Source: Temnopleurus reevesii (taxonomy: Eukaryota; Echinodermata; Echinoidea; Temnopleuroida; Temnopleuridae). Taken from it: 64,000 nucleotides of DNA. The notes beneath the pieces were generated by a model. The model was given only the letters and a program-made list of their open reading frames with translations, made no database searches and was not told the origin of the DNA. Location of the stretch: assembly GCA_036244855.1 (NCBI GenBank), contig BQKZ01000003.1:25930-89929 (forward strand), read 5' to 3'. This document shows, piece after piece, positions 30,935 through 42,180 of this stretch (positions are counted from its first letter, which is position 1; every line of letters begins with the position of its first letter). A program made the translations under genes and the position numbers.

Positions 30935-33164
30935 GTGAGAATATAGATTAGAAGTAGGATCAGTTTTAATTTCGACAAGTTTTGCGGTAAGAAAACTTGT
31001 GATTCTATTTTATTTGCGACATAACAAATTTGACAGGGTGTATCTGGTTTCTGATCACCGCATTTAGTCTTGCTGTTTACTTATTTAAATGTAGCAATTT
31101 TTATTTTGCTACAACTTGTTCAAGCCTTATGGATTTTTCCTTAATTGGACCAACAAACAAAATTATTACAAGTATTTGACAGTTTGGGGGATTCCAACCC
31201 TGTCAGTGAACGGAGTAAAATGAGATGAACAAACAGAAAGTTAAATCCAAAAATTCATAATAATTATAATGATAGCAAGCATTTCAACACTCCTTCTCTA
31301 GTCACCTATTTAGAGGCCCAAAACAAATGTCATAATATCATAAAGGAGTAAATTCCTGCCGCTACCTGTTTACATTACCCAGGTTGAGTGCAGCCCAGTG
31401 CAGATAAATTTCTTGCCCAAGGAATTAATGCCATGGGTAGTCAGAACTGTTAAACTACAATGCTTCCACTATTAACTTTTAAAAATTGTTCACCTCTTTG
31501 TTTGGGAACCCCTGATTTGGCAACCTTGCCAGAATATGTAGACAACTCTTCATTCATTTTATATCACAAGATTTCTTGTCAAGAATATGATATGCATTTA
31601 TTGCTTTGTTTTTTTTTTAGTATAACAATGCCTCATAACGTACAGGTATTTAGGAATAGAATTATGTTGATTACTTGTTTGAAATATAGTACATGAACAT
31701 TGTATTACTAGTCCATTGAAGAAAACACAAACACAAAGCAAAACTTGTAGGANAAACTTGTGATTCTATTTTATTTGCGACATAACAAATTTGACAGGGT
31801 GTATCTGGTTTCTGATCACCGCATTTAGTCTTGCTGTTTACTTATTTAAATGTAGCAATTTTTATTTTGCTACAACTTGTTCAAGCCTTATGGATTTTTC
31901 CTTAATTGGACCAACAAACAAAATTATTACAAGTATTTGACAGTTTGGGGGATTCCAACCCTGTCAGTGAACGGAGTAAAATGAGATGAACAAACAGAAA
32001 GTTAAATCCAAAAATTCATAATAATTATAATGATAGCAAGCATTTCAACACTCCTTCTCTAGTCACCTATTTAGAGGCCCAAAACAAATGTCATAATATC
32101 ATAAAGGAGTAAATTCCTGCCGCTACCTGTTTACATTACCCAGGTTGAGTGCAGCCCAGTGCAGATAAATTTCTTGCCCAAGGAATTAATGCCATGGGTA
32201 GTCAGAACTGTTAAACTACAATGCTTCCACTATTAACTTTTAAAAATTGTTCACCTCTTTGTTTGGGAACCCCTGATTTGGCAACCTTGCCAGAATATGT
32301 AGACAACTCTTCATTCATTTTATATCACAAGATTTCTTGTCAAGAATATGATATGCATTTATTGCTTTGTTTTTTTTTTAGTATAACAATGCCTCATAAC
32401 GTACAGGTATTTAGGAATAGAATTATGTTGATTACTTGTTTGAATTATAGTACATGTACATTGTATTACTAGTACATTGAAGAAAACACAAACACAAAGC
32501 AAAACTTGTAGGAAGGTGAAAGAGTGAACAAGCAGCTATTCACTACAGCACTACAGATTCTAATAGTTGCCAAATTGCGGTTCCCAACAGAGGGATGTAG
32601 AATATATGGGAATGTATTGCTCCTGACCAGTTATGCTCAAATTTCCAGTTTTTTTGTTAAATCAGAATATATCTTACAGATCTAACCCTTATTGTAATAA
32701 CAAATTTTAAAAACCCAGATATCATGTTTTAGAAAAAGTTTTAAAAAGTAGGAATAGTGGATTAGTTGAAACACCAAATAGTACCTAACTGCTTCAATAC
32801 ATAAATTTCAATGAATATCAGGTGCCTGCAAATGTCTTTGTTTGTGTAATAGATCCATATGTTTTGTATCACAAAATGTCTCTTTAATTCCTCTTGTAAA
32901 AGCTTTCCAAGACTTATTACTTATCATATTTTCAGTTTTAGCCTTCATTTTGCATTTGTCCATCATACTATCTGTTTGTCTGCATACAGTAAATTTTCAT
33001 CTGATATGTTAAATTGTAGATATTTATTATGAAATATAAGTTTTAGTTATATGTTAGTAGAAAGTAATACTGCTAGTGTGGTAAATGTCCACATAATATG
33101 CAATTATATTGATATTGAACATAAAGACAGTGATGTGTTTGCTCTTTTCATTTCTTCTAACCAG
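30935..33164 (+). other. Probable 3' UTR intron of YLPM1
   Basis: Bounded by AAG|GTGAGA and a pyrimidine-rich CAG acceptor. Contains the 761-bp duplication at 30992-32513. Apart from that it is AT-rich with nothing recognised. Confidence 0.5.
30992..32513. repeat. Tandem 761-bp near-identical duplication with an N at the joint
   Basis: Copies 30992-31752 and 31753-32513 run at a constant offset of 761 with only three substitutions noticed, all in the last 70 bases. The joint is a single N at 31753. The matching reading frames at 31460 and 32221 are therefore duplicates, not genes. Confidence 0.9.
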
Positions 33165-33597
33165 GTTGGAACTCATCTTCAAGAGATCTACCGCCTGGCT
33201 GCGAGACAGATACGTATTGTGGACAACATGTAGTTTCTGTAAATAGTTGATTAATTTTTCCATTGGCATAACAATATTTTTCTATATGAAATGTTGAACT
33301 GCTGCTGCTTTAGAATAGGCGTTCAGGTGATAGAAGAAAAGTGAATGTTTTTAATGTGAAAGGAATTGTTTTCAAAGGGTGTGTTGCTAGAAAGTTGCAA
33401 TTGAACATAAGTTGCAGTTGATTCCCACACACCAATCAAAATGATTATGCCCGTCTTGTCAGAAGTCCAGACTGTGTGCAAATGAATGTACGCATATGAA
33501 ATTTCAACTGATTTGCAATTAATTTGCTATCAAATTCAACTTTCTTTCAACACTCCCTAGTACATTTCAATAATTCAGGTCATTTTAAAAAGTGATT

Positions 33598-33645
33598 TTT
33601 ATGCCTACACCAATCGGAGGTGGAGCCAGAGCCATTATACTCTAA
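33598..33645. repeat. Short copy of the TTTATGCCT hairpin repeat
   Basis: TTTTTATGCCTACACCAATC then GGAGGTGGAGCCAGAGCCAT resembles the left end of the 22007 element. Its position places it in the probable 3' UTR. Confidence 0.5.
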
Positions 33646-33904
33646 AATGTGAAGGAAAGAATTTCTGGTCAATCAAATTATTCAATCATTCAGATCGCGT
33701 AATGTTGAAATGAGATAGGAAAAATGTGATTAAAGAAATTGTCGATGGGCTGATAAAACCTTGTATCTCAAAAATGAGAAATGTTCAGGAGATCCCTGCC
33801 TAACGGTATAGTGAATGGGACAAAGAACTATATACTATGCCGCAGATGCTCGATCTTTTTTAATTGAAGCCTTAAATTTAGGAGAAAGTGCATCACCCGG
33901 GGTA

Positions 33905-34079
33905 CAGTCTAACCTCGTTATAACAAGGTCGTTAGGACCAGAGGAACTACCTCTTTATATTGAAACCTTGTTATATCAGGGTCAAAATACAATAAAACAC
34001 AACAAGATGGGACCAGGAAAATTATCTTGTTATAACGAGAGCACATTATATCAGTGCTCTTTATAACGAGGTTTGACTG
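33905..34079. mobile_element. Pogo/Tc1-type MITE, about 175 bp, TA target duplication
   Basis: Left end CAGTCTAACCTCGTTATAA is mirrored by TTATAACGAGGTTTGACTG, one mismatch in 19, with TA on both outer sides (33903-33904, 34080-34081). Internal GTTATA phrases also fold back. CAGTC termini and a TA duplication are typical of Tc1/mariner and pogo relatives. Confidence 0.85.
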
Positions 34080-34429
34080 TACAAGGTTAATTAAAAAAAA
34101 AAAAAGCAGTTTTCATGAAAGTTGAGATACAAGGTTTCATCAGTCCACTGACGAAATGCACTTTTAAAGAAACATGTTCATAAAGTGTGCCCTGCCTTGT
34201 TAAACTGGAGCGACTCATGATGGTACACTACATCTTGGAGTCCTTGACACCTGGAAGACCGTCAGCCATGTCGCCAGAGGCCACTCAGACAGCTACCAGC
34301 AAGAGGCTTTCATCATTCAAGTGTGTATCAGCTGTCTTCATAATGGTTCGGTTTCAACAGAACAACCATTACAGGTCATATTATTGAATGTGTGATTATC
34401 AATGAGATTCCAGTCAAATCTGTATAAGT

Positions 34430-34512
34430 CAAACCTCGTAGATAATTGGCCCAGTCAGTTGACAAGACAGTACGAATGGTCTATTTATATAAGTATGTGG
34501 TCCCAGGAGGTT
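34430..34512. mobile_element. Degenerate relative of the CAGTCAAACCTCG MITE
   Basis: AAGTCAAACCTCGTAGATAA on the left and CCCAGGAGGTTAGACTT on the right form imperfect inverted ends like those at 33905. Confidence 0.5.
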
Positions 34513-35781
34513 AGACTTAAAGTGCAGAGTTGCCTGAGTTTTCATTTTAGTTCTGCAAAATATTTGTCATTGTATAAATAATATTCAGGGAAAAAAGGAC
34601 TTGCAATGAAGTCAGGAATCATTACAAATACATTAGGAATGTTTTTATTAAGAATCCATTGTAGTTGTATTGGCAGCAATCTACCCAAATCAGTACCAAG
34701 GTAGTATTGGGAATGTCCCAAAAGCTGGCAGATCCCTGCTGATAAACTTTCTGACTTTTCATCTAGACCCTGGGTTGGATTTCATAAAGCTATTTGTAGA
34801 GGGATGCACAGCAGGTGATCCTTTCTTAGCTGCTAAATCAGTGGCATAAGAGTTATCATTGTGTCCTTGAAAAGATTACCCGTTATGCATTGAATCGTTT
34901 GTGTAGCTGTCTGAAAGACAACTCAGGGATATTTTCAGCAAATGATCAACTCGAAATGGCAAGATTACAGGGACTTGCAGAAAGCAAAAATACGTCAGAG
35001 AAGAAGACAATTGATATAATGTCAATACCAGTATATTTCCCCAAAAGTTGAGTTTCTGTATAAAAGGTTTCAAAACCACAAGGGACTCACCACAGTTTTA
35101 CTTCTTTTTTTTTTCCATCAGAGAGTTAATGCATTCAAGCATCAGATACCCAGTTTTGAGAGATGAGTTGATCTAAATGACATTGGGAACCTAGTATTAT
35201 TCAGTGTGCACCCAAAACTACCTGGATACCAGGGGCTCAAGTAGTCTGATTTATGGAAAATTGAATAAGAAAGTACTAATATTACATGTAATAATCTGGA
35301 ATTCTATGCCAAAAATTGACTCAACATACATCTAAAATCAAAGGCAATGTTGAGAGTACAATTTTAAAGAAATTTGGAGATTTGGACTTCTCATATACTA
35401 TTCTATGTTTCTGTTTGAAACTTAGATGATGCCTCTTTTTTTATGAAACAAACTTTTTACATGAAATTTCTTGCACATCACTTTCATGATGTAACATTCT
35501 AAAGAAGATATGTAACTAATGATTTGTATGTTGATGGGCTATAGAACTGTTTGTGATGTTAATATTGATCCGTTGATATTGCAGCCAGAATTACAACAGA
35601 AAAAGTCTGTCCTTCTATTTTTGATAACACAACAATTCATAGATGGATTTCCAGAGATAAAATTTGGCACGAGTATTCTTTGAGTAATTGGCTCACAGTT
35701 GTAATTGAGTTTGATATACATAGTCTTGTTCAAGATTGATATATGTATGTCATAATTGAACACATAACAGAGCAGCACTTG

Positions 35782-35787
35782 AATAAA
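35782..35787 (+). terminator. Alternative AATAAA poly(A) signal
   Basis: AATAAA lies within the probable 3' UTR of YLPM1, in the context TTGAATAAAGCACC. The downstream sequence is less clearly GT-rich than at 37799, so it is a weaker candidate for a shorter transcript. Confidence 0.3.
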
Positions 35788-37798
35788 GCACCTGCTGCCG
35801 GATTTGCTCATAACTGATTCACATGTTCAAACAGTGCCCTTATAACTTTTGGAAAGTAATAACTGTACACTGGATGTGTGATCACTTATGCATGACTGGA
35901 CTGATCATATTTATTTGAACAAAAGGCTAGTACCTAAGAGGAAAAAGTATATTGTCAAATTTCATTTTTGGATGTCATCTTTTAAATGTTTTAAAACTTT
36001 GGAAGAAGGACAGATTTTTTGCTGAATTTATTTATGAATGTGGCAAATTATTTTTTTTTCTTTTACCTTGGAAAACATTTTCATTAACAATTAATCTTTA
36101 TGAATTTTAGGTTACTAATACACAACTAAAAAGGTTAGAAATCACTGTTTCTTTTACTTAACTATGGGCTCACTTTTTAGGATATGTATAGTGGAGCTAG
36201 AGACAACTAAAATCACTGATTTGTAAAAATTATTACAGTGTGTATGATATAATGCAAACAGTTGCATTTGAGATTTAGACCCTCTTATAAATATGAATGA
36301 TGATACCTTTATACACATTTGATAGTGATCACCGACTTTGTCCTGCATAATATATGAATACAGTGTACATATCTTTGCTAAAAATACTTGTTTCCTTTAA
36401 TATTCTTACAATTGCATGCAGTTGATGAAATCAAACCATTTAGGGGAATATTTTCCTAAAGCCTATTACTACATTCAAAATGGCAAGGATCTTCAGTTGT
36501 TGATTGTATTGTGTAAAAAAATCTTACCAATATTATACTCTAATTATAGCTGATCAGTTGCATCGGATTATAAGGAAACAGTTTCAGTTGTTTGAAATGA
36601 CTGTGAAAATGATTTTCATAGGGAATTACCACTACCTTTGGCATTCTTGTATCATGAAGAAGGAAATGTAATTTAGCTGTATTGTGTGACATGATACTTA
36701 AGTTTACATTAAGTAATATTAATGACTTGATGTAGTGGATTTAATAAGTCATATTCATAGACTTTGCATTATATGTATTTACAAAGTTAATTAGCATCCT
36801 CTGTTGTGTAAATATGTTGGATTTCAATGGTATTTACTTGTCTTAATAATAAGTGAAAGTGGTAAATTGCAGCATGTATAGTATCATTATGCTAGTGAGG
36901 ACAAATGTTTCAAATTTTGCTCTTCAGAATTGAAAGTACCCATTTCTATTAATAGCAGATCAATTTTCATTTTGAATTTGGTTTGATAATCATAATTGAT
37001 ATTGCTGATTCTATGAATATTTTGACATAGCTTATGCTTCTTTGAGAAAAAAATCTTTGGACTAAACATCTGTATGTGCACGAGATGAATTATGTTCATT
37101 TTTATGAAAAGAAAATTCAAGATGGAGGAGAAGAATACCATGCTCTTCTGCAGAAAGATGTACAGTCATGTATTGTCTTTATTACATTATGTAAGGTATG
37201 TAAGGCTTTATAGGCAATTGTCCTGTCATTTCGAAACTACTGAAAATCTAGTATAACAATCAATATTGCTCGTCTCGGCTCTTGGCCATCGATGGTAATT
37301 TTCAAGATGCAATAATTTAATTGCTGACTTACCCAACAGGTTAATGTTGTGGTCCTATTAGCCTCAGTTCAAGTTTCTACTGTACATATACATGTATTCC
37401 CAAAAGAGATAATTTCCATTGACTGGTGGAAAATTTGTATTTTATTTGTAAAAGTCATTAAAATACTCATTCTTTTCAATTTGACCATCTGTAATTGGAA
37501 ACCAGTAAATGTTCATGTTCCGTGTAAGTTAGTTATGTAAAATCTCAAAGCATTTATTTCTGACTAGTGATTCAAGCTGAAGGAAACAAATACATGGATG
37601 TCGTATTTCAATCAAGTGGAACTTTAAATTTCTTTAAACTTAAGCATTCTGTGAGAAAAAAAAAGAAACTTTGATTTGTGAAAATTAACAAGTCTATGAC
37701 AAGGTAAAGTGATTTGTTTATATTTGTAACATTCAATTTGTATCTCATTCTTGTTAGCATGTAAATTGCTTCAAAATCAGTGTGATGTTTGTCTAGTG

Positions 37799-37840
37799 AA
37801 TAAAGCCTGATTAGGTTCAAACTGTGTCTTCTGTGTGCCT
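37799..37840 (+). terminator. Poly(A) signal with GT-rich downstream element
   Basis: AATAAA at 37799-37804 is followed after about 20 nt by GTGTCTTCTGTGTG, the standard spacing for cleavage and polyadenylation. It is the best-formed signal downstream of YLPM1 on this strand. Confidence 0.55.
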
Positions 37841-39609
37841 TACTTTAGATTAATAATGAATAACAATCTTAGATTACAAGAACCAATTAGGAATATTTTG
37901 TAAATAGGATTCATGGACAGATATAATGTTAAGCAATATTCAAAGGCATCTTGAATTGTAGGAATGTGATAATCTTTTATGACTTTAGCAAAATTATGCA
38001 TTTAAGCATCCAATTGGAATCGAACCAAGTTGGAATTAACTGAACTGTATGATACAGTATATAACATATTGAAGATCTGACAGGAAGAAGTACCGAATAT
38101 CTTGTAGAGAAGCATATTGAGCTGCTCTGATGGGAGTTGTTTTGAAAATGAACATTGCAGGGGATTTTTTAAATTGGGAATTCCGACAAAATTATGGTAA
38201 TTTTTCAATGCACGAGCCTTATGTTTATCATGATTTCGGATATTTATTTTCATTTCTTTTAATAGTCTGGTATTCAAACATGGATTTGCGATTACAGTCT
38301 TCCTGAAATATCTTAAATTAACCTCATGTTTGTGATGAGATAGATATTTGCTTCTTTTTTTTTGGGGGGGGGGGGGGCATAGGGTTCTAACTTTTTATAG
38401 GTGGGACTCGCACATTTCCTTTAATCAAACTTATACTCAAACTTATACTCGGCATAATTATATTGAAATACACTACCTTAACGCAAAGTTCAAAGGAAGA
38501 TGGTTAACTGGCAGAATTCATATTGCACTCGATGTATCATCATATTACTGTCGTCCCTGAGTCCTCCCTACGCGCTAGAGAGCGCATTTCAAGTTGCTTA
38601 TTCGGGTATATTGTCTATTTATCTGCCTTTGCGCTAAAGAGAGCATTTCAAATTCCACATGCATGTATAAAATTACCAACAATTCATATCGAATTCGGCA
38701 ATTTGACGTCGACTTAGGCAGAGTTCACTGTATTTCAGGCATATTATTTGCCTGAAATTTTGATTGCCGAGTTTTGTTATTGTATATGTTCAAGTGCTTT
38801 TTATTATGCAGAATCCCTCGTGATACCAACATCTTGTTGTGACGGCATTCTGCTAAAATATTGATCAATAAATAGATATTCTCGATAGTCTGAATGTTTA
38901 TCATATGGGCTGCTATAGTCTGATAGACTACAGTCAACCATGCCTAAGTGGAATCCATTGGGACTGAAGAAATAGCTCTGGTTTATATGAAGAGAATAGA
39001 AGGGGACTTGAAAAGATCTTTGCCTTAGGCAATTATTAGACTTTTACAAAGTCGAAAACTTCATATTAATTTTGTACTTCGTTTACTATAGACGAAAAGG
39101 AAAAATATATGATTCTGATAGCTACATGATACCTCCCCACTCCACTTTCGATCAGATTTATGTAGAGGCGGAAACAAATATTTAATCTTCTTTTTTTTTA
39201 GGGGGGGGGGGGGTGGAGGGGTGGGAATAAAAGTCCTTCAGCTCGGTCATTGCACGATCATGTCCATTACTCTCTTTTCAATTGCAGAATTAGAATGCAT
39301 TGTTTTGCGCTACGCTCTAACCGGAACATGCGGAATTAGCATATACGTTCCTCTCAAGGTGAAGCGTTGCTCGAGTCGATTTGAAAGGAAATTAATTAAG
39401 TGATCGATTAGTTCATTCTATATTCACTTTTTACTTAATTTATTTATTATCGTTTTATTAAAAGCAGGATGGTCCCATTCAAGCCATTCAAGTACATGTA
39501 CTGCTTTACAATAAGCCCTGCTGCAAAGAAGAGGGTAAAAATTTAAAGTCACTATGATGCAGTCCTCCTTTTTGCGACTTTTCAAAAAGTTTTACTGCAT
39601 GTGCATGAT

Positions 39610-39715
39610 GTGTGTATTTATTTATTTATTTATTCATATTTCACCAGGGTAGCCCATTCAAACTAAGTTTGGTCTTCCATGAGGCCCGGGAACACATTGA
39701 TATACTTACAGTTAA
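39610..39715. repeat. Partial copy of the CAGGGTAGCC repeat
   Basis: (TTTA)n then TTTCACCAGGGTAGCCCATTC and CTTCCATGAGGCCCGGGAAC resembles the tail parts of the copies at 41956, 50368 and 60540. All carry a version of CAGGGTAGCC or GGTCTTCCGTGGGG next to simple AT-rich sequence. Confidence 0.55.
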
Positions 39716-41885
39716 AACAAATAAGCTCAGTGTGTGTGTGTGGGGGGGGGGGGGGGCTAAAAGCATAAAATGAGAACTGAAAATGTGTTGTTTTTTTTCT
39801 TTTGTTTTTATGTCCCTATAATAGCATAAAATGACCTCGCTTTTGTGTTTTTTATTAAGTGTGAAGAGGATACAGCGAATGAGACAAGTACCAGTGCATT
39901 TTACAATTTGCTAGTCAATCGATAATAGTAGTATGAAATACGACACCTAAAAGAGGCCAATTTACTAGAAAACCCTCGCACTTTGAGTAAAGATGTAAGG
40001 TGATCCTGAAAAAAGTGCATGATCTCCCTTTTACGTGTTTAATGTGGCGCCGACTGGAATTTGGTTACGTTTGTAATTATCACTTATTAGGATATTCATG
40101 TCATTTTATTGTTTAAGGATATTTTGGGGGTGTTGCAGTTAAATTTTAAATTTTTATCGACTGTTAAACCATAGTAATTCAACCTTCATTTTATAGGCCC
40201 ATGAAGAATACTTATGTAAAAACGTCAATTCTAACATTGAAAATGAATTGTATAACAATAACGAATAGTTATGTGCCCTCGAAGCCCATCCCTTTCGATC
40301 TAGGATTGGGGCGCAAAATTACTTGGAGTCGGGCGCAAAATGTTTGCGTTACGGGAGACCTTTCTTTTTTCGGTCAACTTCTAATGGATGGGGTACAAAA
40401 TCCAATGTGATGGCCGTTGGGTTTTCAAATCATGACTTTGCCTGTTGAATACACTAATACAGAGTATTTTACTTAAACCTCCCTCCCTCCCTCCCCCCAT
40501 CCGAGTTAAGCTTCTTTGGATCCTCGTTTAGAATAATAAAATTGTAACCATGTTCTCAATTAGTTAGGTGTCACAATTTGGGAGTAGTTGGGTTTAGAAA
40601 TATATATAGAAGTAAATTTATGCCGTTTACGCTAAGGTAGTTCTTGACAACCTAAAGCTTGCCCGAGGATTGCACAAGATTACTAGTAATGTATGCAGAC
40701 CATATTCCAACTGTAGTAGTTCAATTGTTTTTTTTTTTTTACTTTCTGATTTACAGAATACCTCATGAATTCGCTCGCTGTTACGAAAAATGCATATATT
40801 TGAAAATGTACTAGGAAATAAGCCTGTTGAAAAAACGTAACAAAGACAGTTTGCATTTGCAAAGCACAAGGCGAAGAATTATTTGGTACCCGTATATTAT
40901 CTTATAGTTTTCACAATCACTATTTTTTTTTGCACACGATATCATATTTATTTTTTATAATAGATCTATTTCGGATGCCGATCCCATTTCCTTTTGAGCA
41001 GACTTGCATTTCTTCAAACCTTACAAGCCTTATAAGTGTGAATCTTTGCCACTACTCCCACAAACAAAAATATTAATTGTATATTTGACATGTCAGTTTG
41101 TAAATATCATACGATGCGGCACGACAGCGTCATAAAACCTCATAATTCAATATCACAGTACCCGCAGGCGATGGTTGAAGAAAGAGACACAAATATTTCA
41201 AGAATCAATTATAGTTGACTTGATGATCCCATTCCGCCTTTGGGCAAGAACTCCCCATGCCGATTGGTCGGATTTTAGGTTACCAACTCTACGCCAACTC
41301 GAATTTATCTGCCTCTTGTCCGCACAAATTGGTGCCCGCGCGTCCTGAATAGCAGTTTGTCAATTTCGATTTCTTCTTCTTTGACAGAGAATCATTTCGT
41401 AACTTTTAAATTAGACGGAGAGATGATGATGGGGGTGTTAAGTGATAACCTGCTATTCCCACACGATTCATAGGCTCCAGTCACTGCTGGGTGTAAGAGA
41501 CGTTTCTTGCAAGAAAAGAAACAATAAATCTAGATCGCTATTTAAAAGCCATGACCTTCACGTTGAGATGCTTGTATTTATAGGTTGCTCTTGTTCACGT
41601 GTCAAAGCAATAAAGTGAAGTAATGTTGATCTTTGCTGGGCTAGATCAAGGAAAGTACTTGGCTAGATCAAGATATTCCTTTTCACAGTTGATGTGTTTG
41701 GGATTGACGTTACCTTACGACAAGGAATGGTCAATCCCTAATACATCATACAATTAACCGGTAATTACTAAATTAGCCATGCAGTGAACCTGTGTCTGAT
41801 ATCAGATGAATTTTTATTTTCTGATTCGGCTCGAAAAGAAAACGCCCGGTGTTTACCCGGTTTTTCACCGTAAGCAGGAATGGGG

Positions 41886-41890
41886 TTCAG

Positions 41891-41941
<51 letters not shown>

Positions 41942-42180
41942 CATAATAATAATGTCTTATTTACCCAGGGTAGCCACATTCAGCTGTGAGTTAGCTGCTC
42001 TACTAGCGGGCCCTGCATAACATAAAGTTATTATTACCCTTCTCCTTTCTTAAATGCCGAGCGCCTATGGCAAGAAGGCAGATGGTCCCATTTTATAGGC
42101 CTTTGGTATGACCCGGCCGGGGATCGAACCCACGACCTTCCGTTCGTGGGGCAGACGCTCTACCACTGTGCCACACATAT
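41886..42180 (-). mobile_element. tRNA-derived SINE with (TTA)n tail
   Basis: Read on the minus strand from about 42180: A-box-like TGGCACAGTGGTAGAG (42158-42173), then B-box GGTTCGATCCCC (about 42120-42131) at tRNA-like spacing, then a body with CAAGAAGG and GGCTACCCTGGGTAAATAAG, ending in (ATT)n at 41897-41953. This head-body-tail order is that of a Pol III SINE. Confidence 0.85.

Larger units (their letters stand above)
33165..37820 (+). other. YLPM1: Probable 3' UTR exon of YLPM1
   Basis: A strong acceptor (TTTCTTCTAACCAG, ending at 33164) opens this stretch, and the donor at 30935 just past the YLPM1 stop could pair with it. The interval is AT-rich, has no recognisable coding sequence beyond 22 codons at its start, and ends with AATAAA (37799) and a GT-rich tract. 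It contains inverted-repeat elements at 33598, 33905 and about 34430. An earlier AATAAA at 35782 may give a shorter form. Inferred from signals only. Confidence 0.5.

Noticed and set aside
31460..32472. Two identical small reading frames (MLPLLTFKNC...) suggesting a duplicated gene
   Set aside because: They are the same sequence in the two copies of the 761-bp duplication joined by an N. No homology or splice signal supports a gene.
34187..34387. 66-codon reading frame with a GC-richer middle (LESLTPGRPSAMSP)
   Set aside because: It lies in the probable 3' UTR, has no family match, and no splice sites were found that would attach it to YLPM1.
42110..42175. Possible tRNA gene on the minus strand
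   Set aside because: It has A and B boxes but is fused to a SINE body and a (TTA)n tail, and I could not fold a clean cloverleaf with an acceptor stem.
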